Assembly (NCBI GenBank): GCA_948815685.1
Contig: CAQJOC010000006.1
Span: 289-16,231 of the forward strand
Reading direction: 5' to 3'
Source of the DNA: an uncultured Eubacteriales bacterium
Lineage (GTDB): Bacteria; Bacillota; Clostridia; Oscillospirales; Acutalibacteraceae
Length of the DNA: 15,943 nucleotides
Shown: piece after piece, positions 1 to 7,463 of the stretch
Layout: every line of letters starts with the position of its first letter
Numbering within the stretch: position 1 is the first letter of the stretch
Position numbers and translations under genes: made by a program
Notes under the pieces: generated by a model
What the model saw: only the letters and a program-made list of their open reading frames with translations
What the model was told of the DNA's origin: nothing
The model's database searches: none

Positions 1-176
1 TTTCAGTTTAGCACTTTAGATTTTTTGTTTATAGCTTAAACTTTAAGGAACAACGCGAATATTGCGTGGTTTTCTATATATAGTAACCGCAGTTAAAAAA
101 GATAAAAATTTTTTGAATTTACATTTTTTAAGTTATTGGGCTATAAGAACGTGTATTAAAAAATCTTTTATATCTC
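1..176. other. Non-coding left edge with a relic fragment
   Basis: No intact gene is visible here. The stretch lies downstream of the minus-strand glycosyltransferase gene and no convincing hairpin terminator for that gene could be found. Its only recognisable content is a 25-base match (78-102) to the tail of the secreted-protein relic at 5391-5570, listed separately. A small imperfect dyad (ACGC, GAATATT, GCGT) lies at 54-68. Confidence 0.5.
78..102 (+). repeat. Copy 1 of a 25-bp direct repeat (relic of small secreted gene?)
   Basis: Positions 78-102 match 5521-5545 in the same orientation with one mismatch (shared core AACCGCAGTTAAAAAAGA). At 5521-5545 this segment encodes the residues IATAVKKE near the C-terminus of a decayed small secreted protein. 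Here the same frame would read IVTAVKKD. About 45 bases upstream both copies also share AAACTT followed by GGA, in the same reading frame, so this is probably a second, more decayed copy of the same gene rather than a chance repeat. The two copies bracket the glycosyltransferase and ADP-ribosyltransferase genes. Confidence 0.6.
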
Positions 177-2870
177 TCAATTCACTTTTTCAAATTTAAA
201 TTTCTGTGCATTAGTTCCATTGGAATACCAGCACTGAATATTTGACCCATTATGTGCTTTAGCCTCGGAAACATCTAAATTAAGCTTATTGCATTTTGAA
301 ACTATCGTAAAATATCCTTTTCCATCGGGAACAATATACCACTTTTGTGCATCAGTATTGTTAACTTTATATTGACAAACATTAGCCCCAATATTTGTAT
401 CGGCACCACTGACATCAATGGCTTTACCTGAACATTTAGCAGTTATCATGTAGCACCTATCTCCAATATATTTAACATCAAATTTTTGTGCCTGCGTATA
501 ATTTTTATCCCAAAGTTGTAAATTTGCGAAATTTTTATTAGAGCCTGATTCTATATCTAAAACTTTATTGCTGTCTAAGGCACTGGATATTATATACGTT
601 CCGTTTTTAATGAAATATTTTTCCAATATTTTATCAAAACATGGCGTCTTTTCTGCATATTTCCACCACAAATCGGCATATGAAATAAATAAATCTTTCC
701 AAGGTTTTCCCCCACCGCAATAATGAACTATAACTTGGTCTTTTTTCAAATTAAGCCATATAGAGCGGTTATATATATCTGATAAGGGTAAAATCTTACC
801 GTAACATACCATATTTAGTACGCATTGGTCATGAGTTAAGAAGTTATGACTTGCGGCACACTTTAAAAGTTCAGGAACTAAATTATTTTCTCGCATACTT
901 TTTAAATTGAATAACAAAACTCCTGCATTTACATAAAAGTTAGAATAACAGCCTTGACCATGCGTTTGCATATAAATATCTTGGTTGTATCCACTCACTC
1001 TGTAGCTAAGACAACCTTGTCCACAGACCTGTAAATCCAAAACTCCGGCCAAATAGAAATTATCAATATTAAAATTAAAAAGTTCAGTCAAATCTTTTTG
1101 TACTATTATATCCGTGTCTAGATATAAAACCTTGTCTATATCCGGTAAAAGTTCAGGTAAAAGCAGTCTATAATATGAAGCAGCGGTTATATGTCCGCTA
1201 AGATAAAAATTCGGCAGTCGATCTTTCATGTTAATAAGCGTTATTTCACAATCAGGATACCTATTTTTTAAAGACATTATTTCGTCTTTAAATTTTTGCT
1301 CAAAATCGCCTGATAGCATTATATAAAAATTAATCTTTGTATCAGGATTTTTATTTTCGAGTATGGACGTCATGGTAACAATGGTCGGATAAGTGTAATT
1401 TTGGTCTGAAGACATGGCTATTGATATAGGAGCATCACTTATATTTCTTACCTTTATAAATTTAAATCTTTGTGCCGGTGTACCATTATCCTCCCAGCAC
1501 TGAATGTTTGTACCATTTTCGGCTTGACCTCCAGCTACATCCATTGCAAGAAAATTACACTGTGAAATGAGTTTATAATATCCGTTTTCACAGGGAATTA
1601 TATACCATTTCTGAGCAGACGTATTATTTTTTTCATACTGGCTAATGTTAGCTCCGCATTTTTTACTTGCGAAATGAACATCTATTGCTTTTCCCGAATG
1701 AAGGGCTGTTATAGTATATGAACCATCCTTATTTTGTACAACTTTAAATTTTTGGTTGTCATTAAGATTATCATCACAAAGTTCTAAATTTCCGTTGTTA
1801 TCTTTTGATTCACCACTGATTGCCAATCCTTTGTTATAATTTAAAGCAGTTACTATCCTGTAAATTCCATCTTCGAATACATTATGCTTACTGTAAAATG
1901 CTGCCGTCTCAAGAGATTTTATTTCTTCTTGGATGTATTCCGGACACTGACTTACCACAGTAGGATTATAAATATCATCCCCGAAAGAGTCCAATACTTC
2001 TTGTGCATAATTTAAACTTGTATCATGGTATTGCATTGACCAGCGAATTATCGTGCTTAAAAGCAAACTTTCCCGACCTTTTAAACAGTCTCCTTGACGC
2101 CAACTGTCACATATATGTTTAAACATTTTATAGCTGTTAATAAATATATCTTCAGGCGTCATTCTAGAAAGTGCACAAGGTCTAATTCTGTAATTATAAA
2201 ATTTTGCAGGTATGGATTTTATTCTTTTTGCACGTCCCATAGCCGAATAGGAAAAACATGTATCATCTGACGGTCTGATTCCGGGAATAAATCTTATTCT
2301 GTCTTTCTGTATTACATCATATTTAAAGAGATTATCCCAAACATAAATGCCGTATTCCGCATGCCAAAATTCTTCAAGCGTAATAACAGGAGTATCCGAA
2401 TAATCTAAATTATTTTGATGAGTATCGTCCCCGTCATTAAATGTCCTGTTCCCAAAATGAATAACATCCACATCATCTTTTTTAGCATAGTTATACAGTG
2501 TTTCATAAGTAGTGAGTTCCAAATAATCGTCGGAATCAACTAAAGCGATATATTCACCGGTTGCAATATCTAAACCTGCATTTCGGGCGGCTTGTACGCC
2601 GCTGTTTTTTTGGTGTATTACTTTAACTCTGCTGTCTTTTTCGGCACACTCGTCCAAAATTTTTCCGCAATTATCGGGAGAACCGTCATCAACACAAATA
2701 ATTTCAATTTCTCTCAAAGTCTGATTAACCAAACTGTCCATACACTCTCTGAGCCACTTTTCGACTCCATAAACCGGCATTACTATTGATACTTTCGGTC
2801 TATCATTTGCAAAAACCGAAAAAAAAGAAAAAGTAAAAATCATAAAAATAATGCTAAATAAATGTTTCAT
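177..2870 (-). CDS. Secreted chimeric glycosyltransferase: GT2 - ricin lectin - GT8 - ricin lectin
   Basis: This 897-residue protein has four modules after a signal peptide (hydrophobic core at residues 4-20, likely cleavage VFA/ND after residue 21). Residues 26-240 are a GT-A family 2 glycosyltransferase: VSIVMPVY at the start, VDDGSPD at 60-66, the DSDD motif at 112-115 and a PSDDT acceptor-side acidic pair near 200. Residues 335-474 form a ricin-type beta-trefoil with QKF, QKW and QRF repeats. Residues 482-735 are a GT8 (LgtC-like) domain: DTD metal motif at 585-587, NAGVLLFNLK at 648-657, DQCVLN at 681-686 and HYCGGGKPW at 716-724. Residues 757-896 are a second ricin trefoil closely resembling the first. 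GT2 and GT8 enzymes normally use cytosolic nucleotide sugars, so an exported double enzyme is odd and an effector or toxin role is possible (inference). The ATG at 2870 follows GGAGAGG with a 4-base spacer and lies behind a consensus promoter. The gene is monocistronic. Confidence 0.9.
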   Translation of the reverse strand: MKHLFSIIFMIFTFSFFSVFANDRPKVSIVMPVYGVEKWLRECMDSLVNQTLREIEIICVDDGSPDNCGKILDECAEKDSRVKVIHQKNSGVQAARNAGLDIATGEYIALVDSDDYLELTTYETLYNYAKKDDVDVIHFGNRTFNDGDDTHQNNLDYSDTPVITLEEFWHAEYGIYVWDNLFKYDVIQKDRIRFIPGIRPSDDTCFSYSAMGRAKRIKSIPAKFYNYRIRPCALSRMTPEDIFINSYKMFKHICDSWRQGDCLKGRESLLLSTIIRWSMQYHDTSLNYAQEVLDSFGDDIYNPTVVSQCPEYIQEEIKSLETAAFYSKHNVFEDGIYRIVTALNYNKGLAISGESKDNNGNLELCDDNLNDNQKFKVVQNKDGSYTITALHSGKAIDVHFASKKCGANISQYEKNNTSAQKWYIIPCENGYYKLISQCNFLAMDVAGGQAENGTNIQCWEDNGTPAQRFKFIKVRNISDAPISIAMSSDQNYTYPTIVTMTSILENKNPDTKINFYIMLSGDFEQKFKDEIMSLKNRYPDCEITLINMKDRLPNFYLSGHITAASYYRLLLPELLPDIDKVLYLDTDIIVQKDLTELFNFNIDNFYLAGVLDLQVCGQGCLSYRVSGYNQDIYMQTHGQGCYSNFYVNAGVLLFNLKSMRENNLVPELLKCAASHNFLTHDQCVLNMVCYGKILPLSDIYNRSIWLNLKKDQVIVHYCGGGKPWKDLFISYADLWWKYAEKTPCFDKILEKYFIKNGTYIISSALDSNKVLDIESGSNKNFANLQLWDKNYTQAQKFDVKYIGDRCYMITAKCSGKAIDVSGADTNIGANVCQYKVNNTDAQKWYIVPDGKGYFTIVSKCNKLNLDVSEAKAHNGSNIQCWYSNGTNAQKFKFEKVN

Positions 2871-2873
2871 ATA

Positions 2874-2880
2874 ACCTCTC
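2874..2880 (-). promoter_or_regulatory. Ribosome binding site of the GT2/GT8 gene
   Basis: On the minus strand the bases read GGAGAGG, followed by TTAT... spacing before the ATG at 2870. This fixes the start at the methionine that opens the signal peptide. Confidence 0.75.
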
Positions 2881-2935
2881 CTTACTTTGTATCATTTTAG
2901 GCTATTTTACCCTTTTTGCCATGTTCAGTTAATAA

Positions 2936-2963
2936 ATTATATATTTTAAAAAATAATTGTCAA
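2936..2963 (-). promoter_or_regulatory. Consensus sigma-A promoter of the GT2/GT8 gene
   Basis: On the minus strand TTGACA (2963-2958) is followed after 16 bases by TATAAT (2941-2936). Both hexamers match consensus perfectly. Transcription would start near 2929, giving a leader of about 60 bases. It indicates strong, housekeeping-sigma expression of this orphan gene. Confidence 0.85.
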
Positions 2964-3401
2964 ATCAAACAACTATCAATACATGTGAAACGGATTTTTT
3001 CCAAAAAGGAAAATTAAAAATTAATGCTTTTTAGGGCGTATTATTTAATGAACCACCGCAAAGTAGTAAAAGCAGAGAAAATGTGGTAAAATAAAAATAT
3101 GAATAGACAACTTAAAATTAACACAAATATTCGATAAATTAGGGCTTGTCTGAAAAATAAAACAAACTATATATTTGAGCTAATTAGTAGATGAACCGAA
3201 GAAAATGAGTCCAGAAACATAAGAATTTAGTTTTTAAAAACTCCCAAAAAACTTTTTAAAATACTGAAATTTTTATTCCAAACTTTTAACTGAGCAATAT
3301 TTTTCCGTATCTACCAATTATCTCACTTTAGTTCTTTTTTATTTTATCACTTCTTCTTTTCTTTTACCACTGTGTGGTGTTGCTTTGCTATTTTTGATAG
3401 A
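2964..3401. other. 438-bp gene-free stretch between two minus-strand genes
   Basis: No coding sequence is visible in either strand. The main structure is the MITE-like inverted repeat at 3160-3345. A 13-base dyad with five-base arms (ACCAC TGT GTGGT) lies at 3367-3379, just downstream of the ADP-ribosyltransferase gene. It lacks a T-tract on the minus strand, so it is not a convincing terminator. Confidence 0.5.
3160..3345. repeat. MITE-like imperfect inverted repeat
   Basis: GAGCTAATTAGTAGAT at 3177-3192 pairs with the reverse complement of 3309-3324 (GAGATAATTGGTAGAT), 14 of 16 bases. Weaker similarity continues outward (AAAATAAAA tracts next to each arm) and inward. Just outside the left arm, at about 3139-3155, lies GGGCTTGTCTGAAAAAT, which resembles the ends of some IS elements (recalled, not searched). 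There is no ORF inside. A small non-autonomous transposon or an IS remnant is possible. No target duplication was identified. Confidence 0.4.
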
Positions 3402-4952
3402 TTATTTTACAACTTTAGCGTGTATTTCATAATAGTTATCCTTAGTTTTTGATATGGATATAATTTTAATCTTAGTTTTTTCCATCAGCAAAAATTCTTC
3501 CTCAGTAGGAATATTTGGAATGTTTTCAGCCCCTAAGGTTAATCCAAAAGAGCGTCTTGGAACCTTTATTATAAAAAATAAATTTCCCGGTTCCTTTCCG
3601 TGGAATCGTTTAGCTGACACTTGATCAATAAAAGAAGTACTTAAAAGGCTTGCATCCCACATAATAGGTTGTTTTTCATTAAGTTCTGCGACAAGCTCAT
3701 CAGTCATTTGTTTATCATTTAATTTTGAATTAATCGTTGGACGTGCTGTTTTTAACAGATTAATCATACCATCAGGCTTCATGCCGCGGTAAACTATACA
3801 ATCTTGCTTTGTAGGATGTTTTAAAAAATATGACCTTACTTTTAAAACATTTTCCCAAAATTGGGAGAAAATTATACCTCTAAATTTTTTGCCATTTCCT
3901 CCCCGCGGATCAGTGTCAATAAGGTGTCGATATTCTTCAGGGCATCCCTTTCTCAAGTAGAGAAAATAGTCTGTACCTTTTTCGCCCGGGTCGGAGTACC
4001 GCCCCACAGCAAGTTTTTCATTTTCTTCTCTTATATTTTTTTGCCCTCTGGGGTGTTTAAAGTCGATAACATCATCGTAAGATCTAGACAAAGTTTTTCT
4101 TTCAGGCAAATTCCAGTGAGAAATTATTTGTTGTATTTCTATCTTTAATGTTTCTGCACATTTTTCCCATATTTCCCACTCTTCGCTTTCATCGTCGAGA
4201 GCTGTTCTATAACTCGGATCAATATATCCTAAATGCTCATAATCAATCATGTTTTCATAGAAATAAGGTTCAAAATTATTAATTTTTTCAGCTGCATCTT
4301 TTTTATCTAAAAATCTAGTATTTATTAACCTTGGAAAATGTTCTAGCCGCTTTTTATCTAAATTTTTTAAAAGTTTAGCGGTATTGAAAGTAGTATTTAT
4401 TGCGGGAATACTAGGATCGGATATCTGCAAGATTATCCATTTTCGATACTCAATTGAGTTTCCGTCAAAATTTTTTAAATTTGCCTTATAGTTAGCTTTT
4501 ACTTGTTTTTTATGTTCTTCATTTGTTATTCTATTTTTTAAAATCAAACTTGTTTTTTTTAGGATACCGTGACATGCGTTCTGTAAATCATTATAATATT
4601 GAGTTTCATTTGTCTTTGTTTCTCTTTTTTCTTTTGTTTTTGTATATTTTTGTTCAATAACATTTTTATAAAACCAATCTGAAACTCGGAATGCATTGTG
4701 CCGTATAATGCCTCTACCCTCTTCACTACGGGTATCGAGCATTGAAAATCCTTTTATCAAGCCCATAGCATGGTGAAGCTGCTTTTCACTTAACATTTCC
4801 AGCATTTCATTAATACTTCCGGCGTTTAAAAAACTTGTCAATTTATCTTTTGGAAGATGTATTTCATAATTTTCAACCAATATAAAATATTCCATTGCGT
4901 CTTCTTGACTATTAAATTTTGCTGCAATTTCGTTAAAAGTTGGCTTTGGCAT
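3402..4952 (-). CDS. Putative ADP-ribosyltransferase (R-S-E class) effector/toxin
   Basis: The product is 516 residues. The C-terminal ~140 residues carry the signature of R-S-E mono-ADP-ribosyltransferases (VIP2/C2/C3 exoenzyme type): an NAD-binding arginine in VYRGM (R389), the STS motif at 438-440 (LLSTSF), and the catalytic ExE loop EEEFLLM with E484 and E486. These enzymes transfer ADP-ribose from NAD+ to a protein, commonly actin or Rho GTPases in clostridial toxins. The target here is unknown. Residues 1-380 are hydrophilic, mostly helical-looking and not recognised. They may be a delivery or target-binding region. No signal peptide or transmembrane segment is visible, so export would need another route, or the protein acts inside the cell. 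The ATG at 4952 is chosen over an upstream one because AGGAGG ends 7 bases before it and the upstream codons overlap the promoter. The gene is monocistronic. Confidence 0.8.
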   Translation of the reverse strand: MPKPTFNEIAAKFNSQEDAMEYFILVENYEIHLPKDKLTSFLNAGSINEMLEMLSEKQLHHAMGLIKGFSMLDTRSEEGRGIIRHNAFRVSDWFYKNVIEQKYTKTKEKRETKTNETQYYNDLQNACHGILKKTSLILKNRITNEEHKKQVKANYKANLKNFDGNSIEYRKWIILQISDPSIPAINTTFNTAKLLKNLDKKRLEHFPRLINTRFLDKKDAAEKINNFEPYFYENMIDYEHLGYIDPSYRTALDDESEEWEIWEKCAETLKIEIQQIISHWNLPERKTLSRSYDDVIDFKHPRGQKNIREENEKLAVGRYSDPGEKGTDYFLYLRKGCPEEYRHLIDTDPRGGNGKKFRGIIFSQFWENVLKVRSYFLKHPTKQDCIVYRGMKPDGMINLLKTARPTINSKLNDKQMTDELVAELNEKQPIMWDASLLSTSFIDQVSAKRFHGKEPGNLFFIIKVPRRSFGLTLGAENIPNIPTEEEFLLMEKTKIKIISISKTKDNYYEIHAKVVK

Positions 4953-4959
4953 AAATATT

Positions 4960-4965
4960 CCTCCT
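4960..4965 (-). promoter_or_regulatory. AGGAGG ribosome binding site deciding the ADP-ribosyltransferase start
   Basis: A perfect AGGAGG on the minus strand, 7 bases upstream of the ATG at 4952. It excludes the longer in-frame start near 5018, which lies in the -35 region of the promoter. Confidence 0.85.
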
Positions 4966-4989
4966 TTTTGATTTATATCTGATATGTAT

Positions 4990-5018
4990 ATTATAATATT
5001 TGCGAAAACATATGTCAA
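4990..5018 (-). promoter_or_regulatory. Consensus sigma-A promoter of the ADP-ribosyltransferase gene
   Basis: On the minus strand TTGACA (5018-5013) and TATAAT (4995-4990) are separated by the optimal 17 bases. It is a textbook promoter, comparable with that of the GT2/GT8 gene. Confidence 0.88.
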
Positions 5019-5141
5019 ATTTCCATAATTGTGTATTTGAATTAGTTTATATTTTTAGATAATTTTTACATAAAACTTGTTTAAATTATTGTAGACATTT
5101 TTTGCTCGTGTTTTCTTTAATTTTTAGCTCTTTTTGTATGG

Positions 5142-5252
5142 TTAGCTGTTCCGATTTAAAATATAATCTATAGCAACACCTTGAATAGTAGGCAAACTTT
5201 CATATCTACCCATAATTTTCAGTAGACTTCCTGCAAAATCAAATTGAGACAT
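5142..5252 (-). CDS. Possible 36-residue small ORF or gene remnant
   Basis: From an ATG at 5252 to a TAA at 5142 the frame reads a protein-like 36-residue peptide beginning MSQFDFAGSLLKIMGRY and ending YILNRNS. The composition is far less A+T-rich than the flanking bases, which suggests real or former coding sequence. There is no ribosome binding site upstream, and the frame is blocked about ten codons upstream by a TAG. It may be the C-terminal remnant of a lost gene. It was not recognised as any family. Confidence 0.3.
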   Translation of the reverse strand: MSQFDFAGSLLKIMGRYESLPTIQGVAIDYILNRNS

Positions 5253-5376
5253 TGAAAATTTGATATTTTTTATAAATAAAATCTAAAAATTTTCAAATTT
5301 TTTCTATTTTTTTCTATTTTAGAGCCATCCATAACACAATATTTTGGCGTTTACTTATGAGTATGTTTTGATTACG

Positions 5377-5570
5377 CAGGAGGCCTAACTACGAAAACTA
5401 TATTTTACATCTGTTTTTTAGCGTTATTTTTTGCTAAACTATCTTTAGGGGACTTTGACGGGGATAAAAATTAGATAAATCAAAATGAATAAAAACTTAG
5501 AGGAATAGTAAAAAAGCCTGATATAGCAACCGCAGTTAAAAAAGAAAAAAATAAAATTCATAAGGAATAA
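5377..5570 (+). pseudogene. Decayed gene for a small secreted EF-hand/dockerin-like protein
   Basis: A perfect AGGAGG-type site (5378-5383) precedes, at normal distance, a frame opening with ACG (5391) where ATG would be expected. It encodes a signal-peptide-like stretch (KTIFYICFLALFFAKLSLG) followed by GDFDGDKN, a TAG (5472-5474), INQNE, a TAA (5490-5492) and a basic tail KKPDIATAVKKEKN ending at TAA 5568-5570. The D-x-D-G-D-x-N spacing matches the calcium-binding loop of EF-hands and dockerin half-repeats. A lost start codon and two in-frame stops mark it as a pseudogene of about 60 codons. Part of its tail is repeated at 78-102. A functional non-AUG start is unlikely given the stops. Confidence 0.6.
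5521..5545 (+). repeat. Copy 2 of the 25-bp direct repeat
   Basis: This matches 78-102 with one mismatch in the same orientation and lies inside the relic gene at 5391-5570. Confidence 0.6.
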
Positions 5571-5692
5571 AATAAATAGTATTATGGTGTGTAACCGACA
5601 TTTTATTCGACCTGTGTATTTTAGAATGCATATATCTATTTTAAACTGTGTTGACTATAAAATTTTTAAACAGATTTTGCTAAAAAATAAAA

Positions 5693-5725
5693 AGAATAAA
5701 AAAAGAATAAAAAAAGAATAAAAAT
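5693..5725. repeat. A-rich 11-bp tandem repeat
   Basis: Three near-identical copies of AGAATAAAAAA lie upstream of ffh. It is a simple-sequence tract, which could bend DNA or act as an UP-like element, but no promoter hexamers with good spacing were found next to it. Confidence 0.5.
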
Positions 5726-5790
5726 GTAGATTTTTATCCGACTTTGAACTACACGAATTCCCTAATAAAAAATAATAAATTAAATTTTTA

Positions 5791-5796
5791 AGGAGG
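5791..5796 (+). promoter_or_regulatory. AGGAGG ribosome binding site favouring a TTG start for ffh
   Basis: AGGAGG ends 1 base before ATG 5798 but 7 bases before TTG 5804. The spacing and the conserved Ffh N-terminus both favour TTG. Confidence 0.75.
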
Positions 5797-5803
5797 CATG
5801 GTT

Positions 5804-7138
5804 TTGGCGTTTGAAGGATTGACAGAAAAGCTTTCAGGAGTATTTAGAAAGCTTAGAGCAAAAGGAAAACTCGGAGAGACCGATGTTAAAGCAGCAATGA
5901 GGGAAGTACGTCTCGCACTGTTGGAAGCCGATGTAAATTACAAAGTAGCTAAAAATTTCACGGATAAGGTTACAGAAAGAGCGATTGGTCAAGATGTCAT
6001 GGAAAGTCTAACCCCGGGCCAAATGGTTGTGAAAATAGTTAATGAAGAATTAACTTCGCTTATGGGAGGCGGAGAAAGTCGCTTGAATAAGCCTTCACAT
6101 CCACCATGTGTTATTATGCTTTGTGGTCTTCAAGGGTCCGGGAAAACAACTCATGCGGTTAAACTTGCAAATATGTTAAAAAAAAGAGGTTCCAGACCTC
6201 TGCTTGTTGCGTGCGACATTTATAGACCGGCGGCTATCGACCAACTGAAAATTTTAGCAGAAAAAATATCGGTTCCCGTTTTTGAAATGGGTACGGAAAA
6301 TCCTGTGGTAATAGCTGAAAAAGCTGTTCTCAGAGCCAAGGATTACGGAAATGATTTCGTTATAATAGATACAGCGGGGAGACTTCACATAGATGAAAAA
6401 TTGATGGAAGAACTCGAAAATATAAAATTAAAGATTTCGCCATCTGAAATACTTCTTGCTGTGGATGCTATGACAGGGCAGGATGCTGTAAATGTGGCAG
6501 AGACTTTTAATTCAAAGTTGGAGATAACGGGAGTGATTCTGACAAAACTGGACGGAGATAGCCGAGGGGGAGCAGCACTGTCCGTTAAGGCTGTTACAGG
6601 TAAGCCTATTAAATTTGTAGGAACAGGAGAAAAAATAGAAGATATTGAAATTTTCCATCCGGACAGAATGGCTTCCAGGATTTTGGGTATGGGAGATGTT
6701 TTGACGCTCATTGAAGAAGCAGAGTCTAAACTTGATTTAAAAAATGCGGAGAAAATGGCACAGAAATTAAAAGATAATAGTTTTGACTTGGAAGACTTTG
6801 CGGACCAAATTGTACAGATTAAAAAAATGGGGCCTCTGAAGTCTATATTAGGCAAATTTCCCGGAGTTGGAAGTAAAATAAACGATATGGATTTCGATGA
6901 TAAAGTTTTAGACAGAAATTTGGCGATGATTCGTTCTATGACAATGGATGAGAGAAGAAAACCCAGTATAATAAATTCATCCAGAAAGAACAGAATAGCC
7001 AATGGTAGTGGAAATAAAGTGTCAGATGTGAATAAATTACTTAGAGGTTTTGAACAAATTCAAAAAATGATGAAGCAGTTTAAAGGGATAAAAAGGAAAA
7101 AATTCCCCATGATGGGATTTAGGGGATTTAGAAAGTAG
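5804..7138 (+). CDS. ffh: Signal recognition particle GTPase Ffh
   Basis: Ffh binds the SRP RNA and signal sequences of nascent membrane and secreted proteins and delivers ribosomes to FtsY and SecYEG by coupled GTP hydrolysis. An N-terminal helical bundle (MREVRLALLEADVN, about residues 30-45) precedes the NG GTPase domain: P-loop GLQGSGKTT near 108, DIYRPAA, DTAGRLH and TKLDG. The C-terminal M domain is methionine-rich (MGPLKSIL, MTMDERR, INSSRKNRIANGSG, IQKMMKQF). Length is 444 residues, as is typical. Two starts are possible: ATG at 5798 lies one base after AGGAGG, too close, while TTG at 5804 lies 7 bases after it and gives the canonical N-terminus MAFEGL. TTG is preferred. ylxM, often found before ffh, is absent. 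ffh heads the rpsP-khpA-rimM-trmD cluster. Confidence 0.97.
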   Translation: MAFEGLTEKLSGVFRKLRAKGKLGETDVKAAMREVRLALLEADVNYKVAKNFTDKVTERAIGQDVMESLTPGQMVVKIVNEELTSLMGGGESRLNKPSHPPCVIMLCGLQGSGKTTHAVKLANMLKKRGSRPLLVACDIYRPAAIDQLKILAEKISVPVFEMGTENPVVIAEKAVLRAKDYGNDFVIIDTAGRLHIDEKLMEELENIKLKISPSEILLAVDAMTGQDAVNVAETFNSKLEITGVILTKLDGDSRGGAALSVKAVTGKPIKFVGTGEKIEDIEIFHPDRMASRILGMGDVLTLIEEAESKLDLKNAEKMAQKLKDNSFDLEDFADQIVQIKKMGPLKSILGKFPGVGSKINDMDFDDKVLDRNLAMIRSMTMDERRKPSIINSSRKNRIANGSGNKVSDVNKLLRGFEQIQKMMKQFKGIKRKKFPMMGFRGFRK

Positions 7139-7195
7139 AATTTCATTGAAATATGTGTTATAATTATAAAAAAATTATTTTGGAGTGATAGAAAA

Positions 7196-7447
7196 ATGTC
7201 AGTAAAAATAAAGCTTCGCAGGATGGGAGCAAAAAAGAAACCTTTTTATAGAATAGTGGTGGCGGATGCCAGAACGGCAAGAGATGGAAAATGTATAGAA
7301 GAGATAGGATATTATAATCCTTTAAAAAATCCCGTTGAAATAAAGATTGACAGTGAAAAGGTAAAGAAGTGGAAGGCAAATGGTGCCCAACCGACAAATA
7401 AGGTTAGAGCTTTAATAAATGCCAGTTTGCAATCTGAAAATAAATAA
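7196..7447 (+). CDS. rpsP: 30S ribosomal protein S16
   Basis: An 83-residue S16, a small-subunit assembly protein that binds 16S rRNA. The N-terminal signature VKIKLRRMGAKKKPFYRIVV and the downstream GYYNPL and WKANGAQPT motifs are all present at full family length. It starts at ATG 7196 behind TGGAGTG with an 8-base spacer. It lies 57 bases after ffh and 16 bases before khpA, as expected for one operon. The ffh-rpsP gap contains no clear terminator or promoter. Confidence 0.97.
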   Translation: MSVKIKLRRMGAKKKPFYRIVVADARTARDGKCIEEIGYYNPLKNPVEIKIDSEKVKKWKANGAQPTNKVRALINASLQSENK

Positions 7448-7463
7448 GAGGTGTTATCAACAA

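Noticed and set aside
2592..2789. Plus-strand 65-codon frame inside the GT2 domain
   Set aside because: It is antisense to the well-supported DDG-motif region and has no ribosome site or recognisable product.
3367..3379. ACCAC-TGT-GTGGT dyad as terminator of the ADP-ribosyltransferase gene
   Set aside because: Five-base stem, three-base loop and no T-tract on the minus strand.
5641..5690. TTGACT at 5651 as -35 of an ffh promoter
   Set aside because: No -10-like hexamer lies 15-19 bases downstream.
6385..7002. Minus-strand 205-codon open frame opposite ffh
   Set aside because: It mirrors the conserved Ffh G and M domains. Its Ser/Phe/Ile-rich composition is typical of an antisense shadow.
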